Shown piece after piece: positions 22,180 through 29,323 of a DNA stretch of 32,410 bases. This DNA is from a virus. A program made the translations under genes and the position numbers. The notes beneath the pieces are model-generated. The model did not search any database, had not been told where the DNA came from, and saw only the letters and a program-made list of their open reading frames with translations. Location: IMG/VR virus record IMGVR_UViG_3300035682_000123, positions 1 to 32,410 of that record; one strand, 5' to 3'. Position 1 is the first letter of the stretch. Each line of letters starts with the position of its first letter.

Positions 22180-22779
22180 ATGATAGATAGAGTATTGAGA
22201 AAGAACCAGCAGGTGCCGTACGATTCGGATTCGCCTGTTGTGAAAGAGCTGCGTCGTCTCGGGTACATTGATCTGCACTCGTTGTCTGACGAGTTCGATG
22301 GTGATGTGACTCGCACGTCTCGTGCACGTTTGCGGTACCTGGCCGCGTTGCTGCCGGAGCTTGACCGTCGCCGTCTCGCAGAGACGTTGACTGCGATTGT
22401 CGGCAACCCTGCTCTCTTGGAGCGGGATGTTCGGGCTATCTTGGATGGCCGGTCTCTTGGGGACACGTCCCGCACTACGCGTGAGGTTCCTATCGAGGCG
22501 GTGCAAACGGTGGGCCGTATGTTGGCTCGCGGTGAGACGCATGTGGAGACTGCACGGTCAGCTCGTGTGAGTGTGAACACTGTGGAAGCTATCGACGGTT
22601 TCTTGGGCCTTACACAGGCCTATCAGGACCGTCTAATGGATGCCGCTGTGATCGCTGTGCGTGAGAACTGGTCGGTGCGTCAGCTTGCACGCGAGGTTGG
22701 TATCTCAAAAAGCCAGGCGCACCGTCTGATGGTTCAGGCGCGGGATGTGTTGTCAGAAATCGGGGAGGTGTCACAATGA
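22180..22779 (+). CDS. HTH regulator with two helix-turn-helix segments (199-200 aa)
   Basis: First gene after the 22.1-kb promoter. Two ATGs (22177, 22180) follow GGAGG; the second has better spacing (5 bases). The C-terminal half has two homeodomain-like HTH segments: about residues 110-140 (LARGETHVETARSARVSVNT) and 155-199 (AVRENWSVRQLAREVGISKS). The second is about 50% identical over 46 residues to the N-terminus of the 404-aa virion-like protein (29500-30714). The N-terminal half is helical and charged. A transcription regulator of this operon or of late genes is likely; target unknown. It overlaps the next gene by ATGA. Confidence 0.7.
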   Translation: MIDRVLRKNQQVPYDSDSPVVKELRRLGYIDLHSLSDEFDGDVTRTSRARLRYLAALLPELDRRRLAETLTAIVGNPALLERDVRAILDGRSLGDTSRTTREVPIEAVQTVGRMLARGETHVETARSARVSVNTVEAIDGFLGLTQAYQDRLMDAAVIAVRENWSVRQLAREVGISKSQAHRLMVQARDVLSEIGEVSQ

Positions 22780-22934
22780 GTTGGCACCGCTACGATGACA
22801 ACCTGGTTGACATGTATCAGCTTGGTACCGTGTACGCTAATGCGCTGTTGAGCAATGACGAGAAGGTTGTGAAGATGGTGCAAGAGTACATGCGCATGAA
22901 ACAAACATGGAGGGAAGAACGTGACCAGAGCTAA
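22776..22934 (+). CDS. Small protein coupled to HTH regulator (52 aa)
   Basis: MSWHRYDDNLVDMYQLGT, 52 aa, in ATGA overlap with the regulator and with GGGGAGGTGTC as ribosome site. It is helical with Met/Lys/Glu-rich C-terminus (MVQEYMRMKQTWREERD). Its end overlaps the next gene by 14 bases and contains that gene's GGAGG site. No function assigned. Confidence 0.6.
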   Translation: MSWHRYDDNLVDMYQLGTVYANALLSNDEKVVKMVQEYMRMKQTWREERDQS

Positions 22935-23322
22935 GAAAACTTACAACGTGATCGAGTACACTCGAAGCATCGCTAAACTGATGGGTCTCGGTGAATGGGA
23001 ACTTGTTCTTGATGATGGCTCAGCATGCGAAGACTGTCTCGCAGAGATTGACGCAACCTATGGCCAACGCCATGCGAAGCTTTCACTTTGCAAACAGTGG
23101 GACACACTTGACTCTGACACCCAGCGTGCTACGATTGTGCACGAGCTGCTACATGTGCACTTTGCACACTACTCACAGCTCGCGTACGACATGCTGAACG
23201 CACTTGACAACGGTTCCAGTAAAGCTGGTACTGCTGCAATGATTCTGTGTGAAGAGTATGTGGTCGATGCGATAGCTCTTTCATGGGCACCGTTCCTTCC
23301 GCTTCCAGGAGGTGCTGTATGA
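22921..23322 (+). CDS. HExxH zinc metallopeptidase-like protein (133 aa)
   Basis: The GTG at 22921 follows TGGAGGGAAGAAC. The 133-aa protein has a zincin motif IVHELLHVHF (H74, E75, H78) and a downstream acidic motif (CEEYVVDAIA, about residue 108-117) that can supply the third ligand. The layout resembles small phage zincins of the SprT or ImmA type, where HExxH is followed by ExxxxD. Its placement directly before a RecB-like nuclease suggests a role in DNA processing or in cleaving a host regulator, but the substrate is unknown. It overlaps the nuclease start by ATGA. Confidence 0.7.
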   Translation: MTRAKKTYNVIEYTRSIAKLMGLGEWELVLDDGSACEDCLAEIDATYGQRHAKLSLCKQWDTLDSDTQRATIVHELLHVHFAHYSQLAYDMLNALDNGSSKAGTAAMILCEEYVVDAIALSWAPFLPLPGGAV

Positions 23323-24251
23323 CCGCGAACCCTGATGACGCTATCAGTTCCCGCTCGGGCGCCTGGCACCAGTCTACACTCTCGACGATCCATGACTGTC
23401 CTCGCCGCTGGTTCTTGACCTACCAGTGTGGCCTGCCTGACCCTTCCGGCGAAGCTGCCAGGGTTGGAACTGGTGTGCACGCTGCTGTGGAACTCCACGA
23501 GAAGGCTCGCATGGCTGGCACCACGCTTCCATCTATGGAAGACATGACTGACGTCGCCGTGGCTATGCTTGGTGATGAAGAGTACGAGCTGCACGACAAA
23601 GCAGAGGCAGCTGTACGCCATTGGTGGAAGACGAAGATGAAAGACAAGAGCATGTCTCACCGCGACTATGTGATGATGATGGAACCGGTTGCTATCGAAC
23701 CGTACTTCCGGATCCCCTTAGTCGACGGTGCCCTACCTATCGGTGGATGGATGGACGCTGTGTACCGTGATCAAGATGGCCTGTATAAACTAGTCGACCT
23801 GAAGACTGCTGGCTCTATGAGCCGCTGGAAGGAAGGCGGTGAAGGTAAACGGCACCAAGCCACCATGTACGCTATCGCATTGCAGCTCACCGACATTCTC
23901 CCTGAGAAGATCGACTATCTGCCTGAGATGACTTACACTGTGGTGAAGCCTGGTACTGGTGGAGAGTGCGCGAAGCGCGTTTCGGTGCAACCAGACTTCG
24001 TAGACGTGGCAGTCCTTGGTCAAAAGATTCGTGATGCTGAAGCTATTGTGACGGTAGACGAGTTCCCGCGCAATCCCTCGTGGATACTGTGCAGCCAGAC
24101 ATGGTGTCCGCACTATGAGAAGTGCATGATTACAGGTGAATACGCTGGACGGCCTGTAAACTTGCGAAAGAAGCTTGGTGTACCAACACCAGCCTTACCG
24201 TCAGGACAGTCTAGCATAACCAACGATACAGGAGGTATCAACCATGAATAG
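23319..24251 (+). CDS. Cas4/RecB-family PD-(D/E)XK nuclease with predicted Fe-S cluster (310 aa)
   Basis: The ATG at 23319 overlaps the previous stop (ATGA). The 310-aa protein has N-terminal Ser-x-Leu and C27 (LSTIHDCPRRW), a GTGVHAAVE motif (catalytic His), D146 (GGWMDAVY), D160-x-K162 (LVDLKTAG) and Q180-x3-Y184 (QATMY). Three C-terminal cysteines (C258, C263, C269 in CSQTWCPHYEKC) complete a four-Cys set with C27, the arrangement that holds a 4Fe-4S cluster in Cas4 and AddB nucleases. It is expected to be a ssDNA exonuclease for recombination or replication. The last 25 bases of the gene region are repeated at 28619. Confidence 0.88.
   Translation: MTANPDDAISSRSGAWHQSTLSTIHDCPRRWFLTYQCGLPDPSGEAARVGTGVHAAVELHEKARMAGTTLPSMEDMTDVAVAMLGDEEYELHDKAEAAVRHWWKTKMKDKSMSHRDYVMMMEPVAIEPYFRIPLVDGALPIGGWMDAVYRDQDGLYKLVDLKTAGSMSRWKEGGEGKRHQATMYAIALQLTDILPEKIDYLPEMTYTVVKPGTGGECAKRVSVQPDFVDVAVLGQKIRDAEAIVTVDEFPRNPSWILCSQTWCPHYEKCMITGEYAGRPVNLRKKLGVPTPALPSGQSSITNDTGGINHE
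24223..24247 (+). repeat. 25-bp repeated translation-start cassette, copy 1
   Basis: ACGATACAGGAGGTATCAAC plus CATGA, identical to 28619-28643. It forms the last codons of the nuclease gene and the ribosome site and start of the next gene. Confidence 0.8.
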
Positions 24252-25050
24252 CAAGAACAATCCCGCAACCGGCTACACTGTCGAAGAAGACGTGTTTGTC
24301 ATTTCCAATACTGTGGGCGGCGTCTCACAAGTGTCCGTGTCCATTACGTTGAGCACCAAAGCTCTCGGCGCTGATGCGTTTATCAAACTCGAAGAGACCT
24401 ACGATTTCGCTACACCAGCAACTGACGGTGAAGCTGTTGTGCGTCGCTCAGAGATGGTGGACCTGCTTCGCGACCAAGTTATCTTGGAAGCTAAAGCTGT
24501 AGTCGACGCTGTACGTGAAGCTGTTGCTTCAACACCGAAAGGATCGGTTTCGATTCACCCAGTCCAAGGTTACTCTAACCCTGGCACACAGGCTGCCGCC
24601 CCTGCACCGGCATTCTCTGGTCCGCAGGCAACCGTAGCTGTAGCTAACGGTTCACCTGCACCCGTTGCAGGTGGGGCCCAATGGATGAGTGTGCCAAGCA
24701 AGTTTGGTGATGGAGAGTTGCGTTTCATTGCAACTGGTTCATACCCAACTTCGCAACTTGAAAGCGAGGTAGGCAACTGGCTTCGTCAGCATGGTCTTAA
24801 CCCTGATGCATTCAAAGTTTGGGACAACCGTCCAGGTCAGAAAGGCTTGGAAGCTGGTGTGCCGAACGGCTGTGTCGCTGCAGTGAAGATCAGCAAAGAT
24901 GCACAAGAGTTTGTCTCAGGTGAGATTGCTAACCAAGCGATTGCACGTGTGAAGTTCAACTCGAACGGTTCTTTGTACATCTGGCTTACCAAAGAAGCTG
25001 AAGCAGCTATCAAGTACGGTGCACTGAACGGCGTAAAGTTGGAGGCCTAA
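24244..25050 (+). CDS. Protein paired with the exonuclease, possible ssDNA-binding or recombination partner (268 aa)
   Basis: The 268-aa protein starts MNSKNNPATGYTVEEDVF inside the 3' end of the nuclease gene (8-base overlap, GGAGGTATCAACC). It has an N-terminal beta-like half, a Pro/Ala-rich linker (about residues 115-145) and a C-terminal globular half (WLRQHGLNPDAFKVWDN, SLYIWLTKEAEAAIKYG). In phages, genes placed right after Cas4/RecB-like exonucleases often encode ssDNA-binding or annealing proteins. That is context only; I see no OB-fold signature I can defend. Confidence 0.65.
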   Translation: MNSKNNPATGYTVEEDVFVISNTVGGVSQVSVSITLSTKALGADAFIKLEETYDFATPATDGEAVVRRSEMVDLLRDQVILEAKAVVDAVREAVASTPKGSVSIHPVQGYSNPGTQAAAPAPAFSGPQATVAVANGSPAPVAGGAQWMSVPSKFGDGELRFIATGSYPTSQLESEVGNWLRQHGLNPDAFKVWDNRPGQKGLEAGVPNGCVAAVKISKDAQEFVSGEIANQAIARVKFNSNGSLYIWLTKEAEAAIKYGALNGVKLEA

Positions 25051-25052
25051 CC

Positions 25053-25520
25053 ATGGTCCACGACCTTTACTTGGTGCCTGACGTGCCGCCCGAGTCCGAG
25101 ATCTTGGAGGGCGTAGAAGGGTTAGCGTGGGAACATGCTACCGTCTACGCCTCCATGGTCGACATGGAACTTGGCAGCGATGAGTTTTTGGAAATGCACA
25201 AAGATTTGATGGAACGGTATCGTGAGTGCGGTGAATCCTTAGGGTACATGCAGCACACCGGTATGCGTTTCATTCAAACTTTACTGCAAACCAACAAGCT
25301 TGCTCTTGTGATCGGCAAGAACGATTCGGCTGATGAAGTAACCGATAGCCTTATACTGTTAGGTCATGTGGCAACAAGTGCACTTATGTGGACACACGCC
25401 TCATTCCCTACACAGTGGATCCCTAACACCTTGTGGACTCATCTTGATGACAACCTTCGCGGTGTAGATTTTTTTGTAAGCATTCCAAACGGAGGAGACC
25501 AGGATGATGACAACCGATGA
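25053..25520 (+). CDS. Hypothetical protein (155 aa)
   Basis: MVHDLYLVPDVPPESEIL, 155 aa, with GGAGG eight bases before the start. It is acidic and helical (SDEFLEMHKDLMERYREC; SADEVTDSLILLGHVATSALMW). The 3' end overlaps the ATPase gene by 17 bases. Its place between the exonuclease pair and the ATPase suggests a replication accessory role, but the family is not recognised. Confidence 0.65.
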   Translation: MVHDLYLVPDVPPESEILEGVEGLAWEHATVYASMVDMELGSDEFLEMHKDLMERYRECGESLGYMQHTGMRFIQTLLQTNKLALVIGKNDSADEVTDSLILLGHVATSALMWTHASFPTQWIPNTLWTHLDDNLRGVDFFVSIPNGGDQDDDNR

Positions 25521-26490
25521 GAACAACAACGTGTACACTGATGGAAACCAGGACGAAGAACTATGGGCATCCAGGTTGAGCGCACAGGACCCGTTCCAGA
25601 TCGAACCGAAAGCACCACGTCGCAGCCAAGCGCTGTCGAAGATGCACGAGGACGACGAGGATCCGATGGTCGAACAGGAGAAGCCGCGTTTCAAACTTCT
25701 CAACCGTTCAGAGCTCAAAGCTTTGCCAGACCCAGAGTGGCTCGTCCACGGGACGCTTCCGGCAGATTCGTTCACAGTCATTTACGGTGCGCCAGGTGCA
25801 GCGAAGTCATTCGCGGCACTGGACGTGGCTTGCTCAGTAGCTTCAGGGCACACCTTTCACGGTGCTGCGGTAAAGCGTGGCCAAGTCCTCGTCGCGGTAG
25901 GCGAAGGCCTCCGTGGAATGAAATGGCGTGAAGAGTCTTGGGGTCTTGCACACCTTGACTCCGATCAAGAAGCTTTGGAGCGCAACCTGCACATCTTGCC
26001 GAAAGCAGTTCACCTGCTTGAGTCAAAGGACGCAGACATGCTTGTCAATACCGCTGAGTATCTTTCACAGAATGGTGATGAGCCATTGCGTCTCGTTATC
26101 ATTGACACCTGGGCACGTGCTATGGTTGGTGGTGATGAGAACTCTGCTAAGGACGCAGGTATCGCTATCGAGGTTTGTGAACGTATCCGCCATGCAACCG
26201 GAGCTACCGTGCTTGTGGTTCACCACACCGGCGCCGAAGGCACACGGGAACGCGGATCAACTGCACTCCGTGGAGCTTCTGACACTTCGATTTTGATGGT
26301 GAAAGAAGAGAACAGTGGCGTTATCACTTTGTCTGTAAAGAAGATGAAAGACGGTGAGCCGCCAGCGCCAGCTAACTACACCTTGTCGCCATACGGACAT
26401 AGCGCGGTTCTTCAACCAAGCACCAGTGGCTACACGCCAGGCGCAGTGTTCAAAAAGCAGTACCCTAGCAAGTATGGAGATGCATTCTAA
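25504..26490 (+). CDS. RepA/AAA_25-like RecA-fold ATPase, probable replicative helicase or recombinase (328 aa)
   Basis: The 328-aa protein has Walker A GAPGAAKS (residues 95-102), an acidic catalytic segment VGEGLRGMKWR, Walker B LRLVIIDTWARAM (D201) and a conserved VVHHTG motif followed by ERGSTALRGASD. This set defines the AAA_25/RepA-type hexameric ATPases related to DnaB and plasmid RSF1010 RepA. The N-terminal 85 residues are acidic and probably flexible. GGAGGAG precedes the start; a second ATG is one codon in. It likely unwinds DNA or loads replication proteins at the phage origin. Confidence 0.85.
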   Translation: MMTTDENNNVYTDGNQDEELWASRLSAQDPFQIEPKAPRRSQALSKMHEDDEDPMVEQEKPRFKLLNRSELKALPDPEWLVHGTLPADSFTVIYGAPGAAKSFAALDVACSVASGHTFHGAAVKRGQVLVAVGEGLRGMKWREESWGLAHLDSDQEALERNLHILPKAVHLLESKDADMLVNTAEYLSQNGDEPLRLVIIDTWARAMVGGDENSAKDAGIAIEVCERIRHATGATVLVVHHTGAEGTRERGSTALRGASDTSILMVKEENSGVITLSVKKMKDGEPPAPANYTLSPYGHSAVLQPSTSGYTPGAVFKKQYPSKYGDAF

Positions 26491-26786
26491 TGATGTACCA
26501 TGCCTGCGACGAATGCAAAACTGGACCTTTCTGCGATTGTGGAAAGTTCAAGACAGACTCTTTGTACAAGTATACGTCCGACGAGTCGTATGCAAACTAC
26601 ATCAAACGCCAGACCGAGGACTGGTTAGTACTCAACACCGATGGCCTCGACTACATCGCGCGGTTAAACACCGCAATCAAAAACACTACGGAGGTAGACA
26701 CATGTTCGGAAGATATCATGAGCTTCAAGGAATGGATCGCTATGGGGAAAACAGTCTTGCTGGCGACCTTGCGGAAGAGAAAGTAA
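26490..26786 (+). CDS. Small Cys-rich protein (98 aa)
   Basis: The ATG at 26490 overlaps the ATPase stop (TAATG). The N-terminus has a metal-binding-like cluster (CDECKTGPFCDCGKFK). The last 28 codons overlap the next gene in another frame, an unusually long overlap (85 bases), so the C-terminus may be unconstrained. No family recognised. Confidence 0.55.
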   Translation: MMYHACDECKTGPFCDCGKFKTDSLYKYTSDESYANYIKRQTEDWLVLNTDGLDYIARLNTAIKNTTEVDTCSEDIMSFKEWIAMGKTVLLATLRKRK

Positions 26787-27238
26787 CACAGGTTCTCGAG
26801 CAGCTGGACAGGCCGGTCGCGCCCTTTGGGCCGCGCCGTGTCAGTACCAAACGTGCACAGCACACCACTTGGACTAAAGAGATCCGCCATGCACCAGACT
26901 TTTTAGGATGGGGCAGGTTTATCGAGGTGCAGGGAAGCGACGGTGATACCGTTATCTTCAAACAAGACAAGACCGAAGCACTAACCTGGTGGGATACAAT
27001 CATGCCGGTGTTCTTCGGTATTTACTTGCAACGTCAAGACCAGGTTCTGTTCTGCGACATCGAGACTGTTATGTGGGCCATCTCACAGCCTGGCGTGGAA
27101 GAGATTACTCTCGACGCTGAAGGCCGATACCCTAAGACAGCTTGGATCGTGCCGATCCCAGTCCTGCTTGACCGGATGACCACGGATGCTTTTGCTGGAA
27201 GCAAAGGCGCCAAAGGTAAGAAGAAGAAAGAGGTGTAA
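26702..27238 (+). CDS. Possible PD-(D/E)XK-type nuclease (178 aa)
   Basis: The start MFGRYHELQGMDRYG at 26702 is fixed by ACGGAGGTAGACAC; in-frame codons upstream are shadow of other genes. The core HAPDFLGWGRFIEVQGSDG with a following FKQDK fits a PD-x(n)-E-x-Q/K nuclease motif, with Q in place of the usual Lys. A C-terminal Lys-rich tail (GSKGAKGKKKKEV) could bind DNA. Similar small phage proteins are junction resolvases or restriction-like nucleases. The Q substitution is seen in some active families but may also mean loss of activity. Confidence 0.55.
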   Translation: MFGRYHELQGMDRYGENSLAGDLAEEKVTQVLEQLDRPVAPFGPRRVSTKRAQHTTWTKEIRHAPDFLGWGRFIEVQGSDGDTVIFKQDKTEALTWWDTIMPVFFGIYLQRQDQVLFCDIETVMWAISQPGVEEITLDAEGRYPKTAWIVPIPVLLDRMTTDAFAGSKGAKGKKKKEV

Positions 27239-27241
27239 ACC

Positions 27242-27460
27242 ATGGCCAAATACGACTACGAGTGCAAGCTATGCCAAATTGGCACAGAGGTTGAGCGCTC
27301 AATACACGAAGAAGAGCAAGCTATACATTGCCCAGAATGCAAAGACCTGATGAAGCGCGTCTATGGTCCTGTAGGGGTGGTGATGAAAGGTGCTGGATTT
27401 TACAAGACAGACACAGCCCCATCTAACAACTTCTATTCAGAGAACGGGAGTACACTCTAA
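27242..27460 (+). CDS. FmdB-type zinc ribbon protein (72 aa)
   Basis: MAKYDYECKLCQIGTEVE, 72 aa, with a CxxC pair at each end of a ribbon (CKLC; HCPECKDLMKRVYGP) and the family's typical end GAGFYKTD. This is the FmdB/putative regulatory zinc-ribbon pattern (YxYxCxxC...SI.E....CPxC...M.RVY.P.GV...G.GFY.TD). Its biochemical role is not settled. It overlaps the next gene by TAATG. Confidence 0.85.
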   Translation: MAKYDYECKLCQIGTEVERSIHEEEQAIHCPECKDLMKRVYGPVGVVMKGAGFYKTDTAPSNNFYSENGSTL

Positions 27461-27906
27461 TGGCCAACATGCAGACCGGCGGGTCTAAGAAGAACTGGAG
27501 TTTTGACCCATCTTCAGTTGAGGCAATAGCCCCAATTCGTGATGCTTTAGTTCACAACGACACATACTTTGATGAGCCTTCAGCTGGAATCAGCACACTC
27601 TCTATTGTGCTTGACAAGATCTTGGAAGAGCTCCCTGAGGAGCTTCAAGCTCCTGTTCGCCTAGTGCACCTAGAAGGCCGGTCATATCGGTCTGCTTCCA
27701 AAACTTTGGGCATTGACCACAAGACGGTGAAAGCCAGAGTTGATCGCGGTGTAGCTATCATGAAAGCTAGGCTTATTGATTCGGTGTGGATAGCGGAGAT
27801 GCTTCGTGGATACATTCCACGCGACGAGATTTTGAACGAATCTTCGGTGCAAGGCAGCAAAGTGTCAGACATTCTTAGCACACTGAAAGGTTCAAATGCC
27901 AAGTAG
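27460..27906 (+). CDS. Sigma-70 region 4-like DNA-binding protein (148 aa)
   Basis: Residues about 48-103 (ILEELPEELQAPVRLVHLEG then SYRSASKTLGIDHKTVKARV and a closing helix) match sigma-70 region 4: an LP-E helix, the HTH and a recognition helix. There is no region 2 (-10 recognition) in the 47-residue N-terminus, and the C-terminal 45 residues are a tail. It may redirect host RNA polymerase through its -35 contact, act as an anti-sigma-like decoy, or bind DNA alone. It is coupled to its neighbours by TAATG and an 11-base overlap. Confidence 0.75.
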   Translation: MANMQTGGSKKNWSFDPSSVEAIAPIRDALVHNDTYFDEPSAGISTLSIVLDKILEELPEELQAPVRLVHLEGRSYRSASKTLGIDHKTVKARVDRGVAIMKARLIDSVWIAEMLRGYIPRDEILNESSVQGSKVSDILSTLKGSNAK

Positions 27907-28285
27907 TGTAGAGGAGCGTTTCTTGAAACACGTGAAGAAAACTGACACCTGTTGGAACTGGATAGGGGGAACCTCTGGCTCCAAGAAGTACGGAAAGTTT
28001 CAGTTCGATGGGCATAAGGTTTCTGCACACCGAATGTCTATGTACCTGTGGGAAGACTTTGATTTGGCTGACAGCCAGTCAATCCATCACACCTGCAGCA
28101 ACACCCTGTGTGTAAACCCTGAACACCTGCGCACAGTAACTACACTTGACAACATGATCGAGATGATGGAACGCAGACACTATGTAGCAACTATCGCGCG
28201 GTTGACCGCCGAGGTGAAACGACTAAACAAGGAGGTAGCATGTCTAAAGCGAAACAGCAAGGCACCAGCCACGAATCGTGGATAG
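27896..28285 (+). CDS. HNH endonuclease (129 aa)
   Basis: The 129-aa protein has the HNH_3 pattern: CWNWIGGTSGSKKYGKF, AHRMSMYLWE, IHHTCSNTLCVNPEHL, with the catalytic His pair and the N and H of CVNPEHL. The C-terminal 40 residues are a coiled-coil-like helix (TAEVKRLNKEVACLKR). Phage HNH genes of this size are homing endonucleases or nickases. It is embedded without gaps (11-base overlap before, 46-base overlap after), so it looks integrated into the operon rather than a fresh insertion. Confidence 0.88.
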   Translation: MPSSVEERFLKHVKKTDTCWNWIGGTSGSKKYGKFQFDGHKVSAHRMSMYLWEDFDLADSQSIHHTCSNTLCVNPEHLRTVTTLDNMIEMMERRHYVATIARLTAEVKRLNKEVACLKRNSKAPATNRG

Positions 28286-28647
28286 CTAACGAGCTCAAAG
28301 GCCACAGTATAGATGCACGACGTCTAGCTGAAGGCGGTGCTGACGATGAAGGTGATGTGGAAGCTTACCTGATAGGTGAGCGTTGGATCTTGGAAGGCAA
28401 ATCCCGTCAGGTCCTGAACGTACAGGCTACCCTGGGCAAGGCGCGCCGCAAGGCGGCAGGTTTACCGGTAGCTGTGGTGTGGAAACGCCTCGTGAAAGTT
28501 GCCGACAAGAAAGTACGCCAGCCTGTTGAAGGCGAACGTGTGGTAGTTATCCTTGGATGGGATGACTTTGTGCATATCATTACACACAACATGAGCACCG
28601 ATGACCAGGTGAAACCAGACGATACAGGAGGTATCAACCATGATTAG
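28240..28647 (+). CDS. Holliday-junction-resolvase-like PD-(D/E)XK nuclease (135 aa)
   Basis: The ATG at 28240 (MSKAKQQGTSHESWIANEL) has a perfect AAGGAGG site inside the HNH gene. The motif order E13 (SHESWIANEL), D of DDEGDVEAYL, and E-x-K (ILEGKSR) is that of archaeal Hjc-like and phage resolvases. The C-terminus ends DDTGGINHD, nearly the same as the end of the Cas4-like protein, because both genes end in the same repeated ribosome-site cassette. The likely role is processing of recombination intermediates before packaging. Confidence 0.72.
   Translation: MSKAKQQGTSHESWIANELKGHSIDARRLAEGGADDEGDVEAYLIGERWILEGKSRQVLNVQATLGKARRKAAGLPVAVVWKRLVKVADKKVRQPVEGERVVVILGWDDFVHIITHNMSTDDQVKPDDTGGINHD
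28619..28643 (+). repeat. 25-bp repeated translation-start cassette, copy 2
   Basis: Exact copy of 24223-24247, at the end of the resolvase-like gene and the start of the 128-aa gene. Confidence 0.8.
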
Positions 28648-29026
28648 CCAGGAAGCATTTGACGTAGTTGTAAACAAGATTGTGAACGATCAACCACTCA
28701 CAACAGCTGAAGCTGTAGAGCTCGTGCAAACCATTGCCGAACTTGACGGTAAAGGTAAAGTTGCGGAAGGGATAGTGCAGTTTGTGCTACACGGCATAGA
28801 GATCATGTACAATGACGTTGCTCAGAACGTTGTACGGGAACTGAATCTGCGTGATACCAGCAAGAAGAAACGGATTATGCGCATAGGCACCGAGGCCGCT
28901 GGAAAGCTTATTGAGGCCGTACAAGTGTACACCGCGCAGCTGTACATTCAAGAGGAGCAGGAAGCTCAACGGTTAGCAGCTGCTAATGTTAGCGAAAAAC
29001 TCCCCGAAGGTGAGACGCCGGCATGA
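28640..29026 (+). CDS. Hypothetical helical protein, last rightward gene (128 aa)
   Basis: MISQEAFDVVVNKIVNDQ, 128 aa, all-helical with Glu/Ala/Gln-rich C-terminus (QEEQEAQRLAAANVSEKL). Its start lies in the repeated 25-bp cassette. The 3' end overlaps the convergent leftward gene by 54 bases and I see no terminator between them, so antisense transcription is likely here. Family not recognised. Confidence 0.65.
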   Translation: MISQEAFDVVVNKIVNDQPLTTAEAVELVQTIAELDGKGKVAEGIVQFVLHGIEIMYNDVAQNVVRELNLRDTSKKKRIMRIGTEAAGKLIEAVQVYTAQLYIQEEQEAQRLAAANVSEKLPEGETPA

Positions 29027-29299
29027 CCAGTCGGTCTCGGCAACCACTGACGATCCGGATACTGAGTAGCGGACCCCTTCTGTACCCAGATCGGAAACAA
29101 CCAAAGCTACGGACTCGTCTAGAGGAACATCGTTCAGGTAGCTGTAAGCTTGCGCCTGTGTCGCGATAGTCTGCAAGTTTGTGTCAGAGACAGCGGCAGC
29201 TGCTGCAGGTGCAATAGCGTTGATTACAGTGTCAGCTTGTGTGGCAAGGCCTACGGTAGCTGTAGCGGAAAGGATAAGAGTGACGGTAGCTTTGATCAT
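28973..29299 (-). CDS. Small exported protein with N-terminal hydrophobic helix, pilin-like pattern (108 aa)
   Basis: The ATG at 29299 gives MIKATVTLILSATATVGLAT, a signal peptide or N-terminal membrane helix, then Ala-rich helix (NAIAPAAAAAVSDTNLQTIA) and a beta part (GVRYSVSGSSVVAETDW) with one Cys near the end. The pattern N-terminal helix, Q-A-Y helix, V-S-G-S strand is reminiscent of type IV pilin-like proteins, though there is no clear prepilin cleavage motif. A GTG two codons earlier is possible. The ribosome site is weak and lies in a CCCAC/GTGGG hairpin. It overlaps the end of the convergent 128-aa gene. Confidence 0.5.
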   Translation of the reverse strand: MIKATVTLILSATATVGLATQADTVINAIAPAAAAAVSDTNLQTIATQAQAYSYLNDVPLDESVALVVSDLGTEGVRYSVSGSSVVAETDWSCRRLTFGEFFANISSC

Positions 29300-29300
29300 A

Positions 29301-29314
29301 CCCACAACTGTGGG
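29301..29314. repeat. Small hairpin CCCAC-AACT-GTGGG
   Basis: Perfect short inverted repeat between the 57-aa and 108-aa genes. On the leftward mRNA it would cover the start region of the 108-aa gene. There is no T tract, so I do not call it a terminator. Confidence 0.4.
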
Positions 29315-29323
29315 CGGTGTCAG

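Noticed and set aside
26354-26701. Longer N-terminus for the 178-aa nuclease-like gene (start at 26354)
   Set aside because: It would overlap the ATPase and Cys-rich genes in another frame; the ATG at 26702 has a strong GGAGG site and a sensible protein start.
29301-29314. CCCAC/GTGGG hairpin as terminator between convergent operons
   Set aside because: Short stem, no T tract, and it sits upstream rather than downstream of the last leftward gene.
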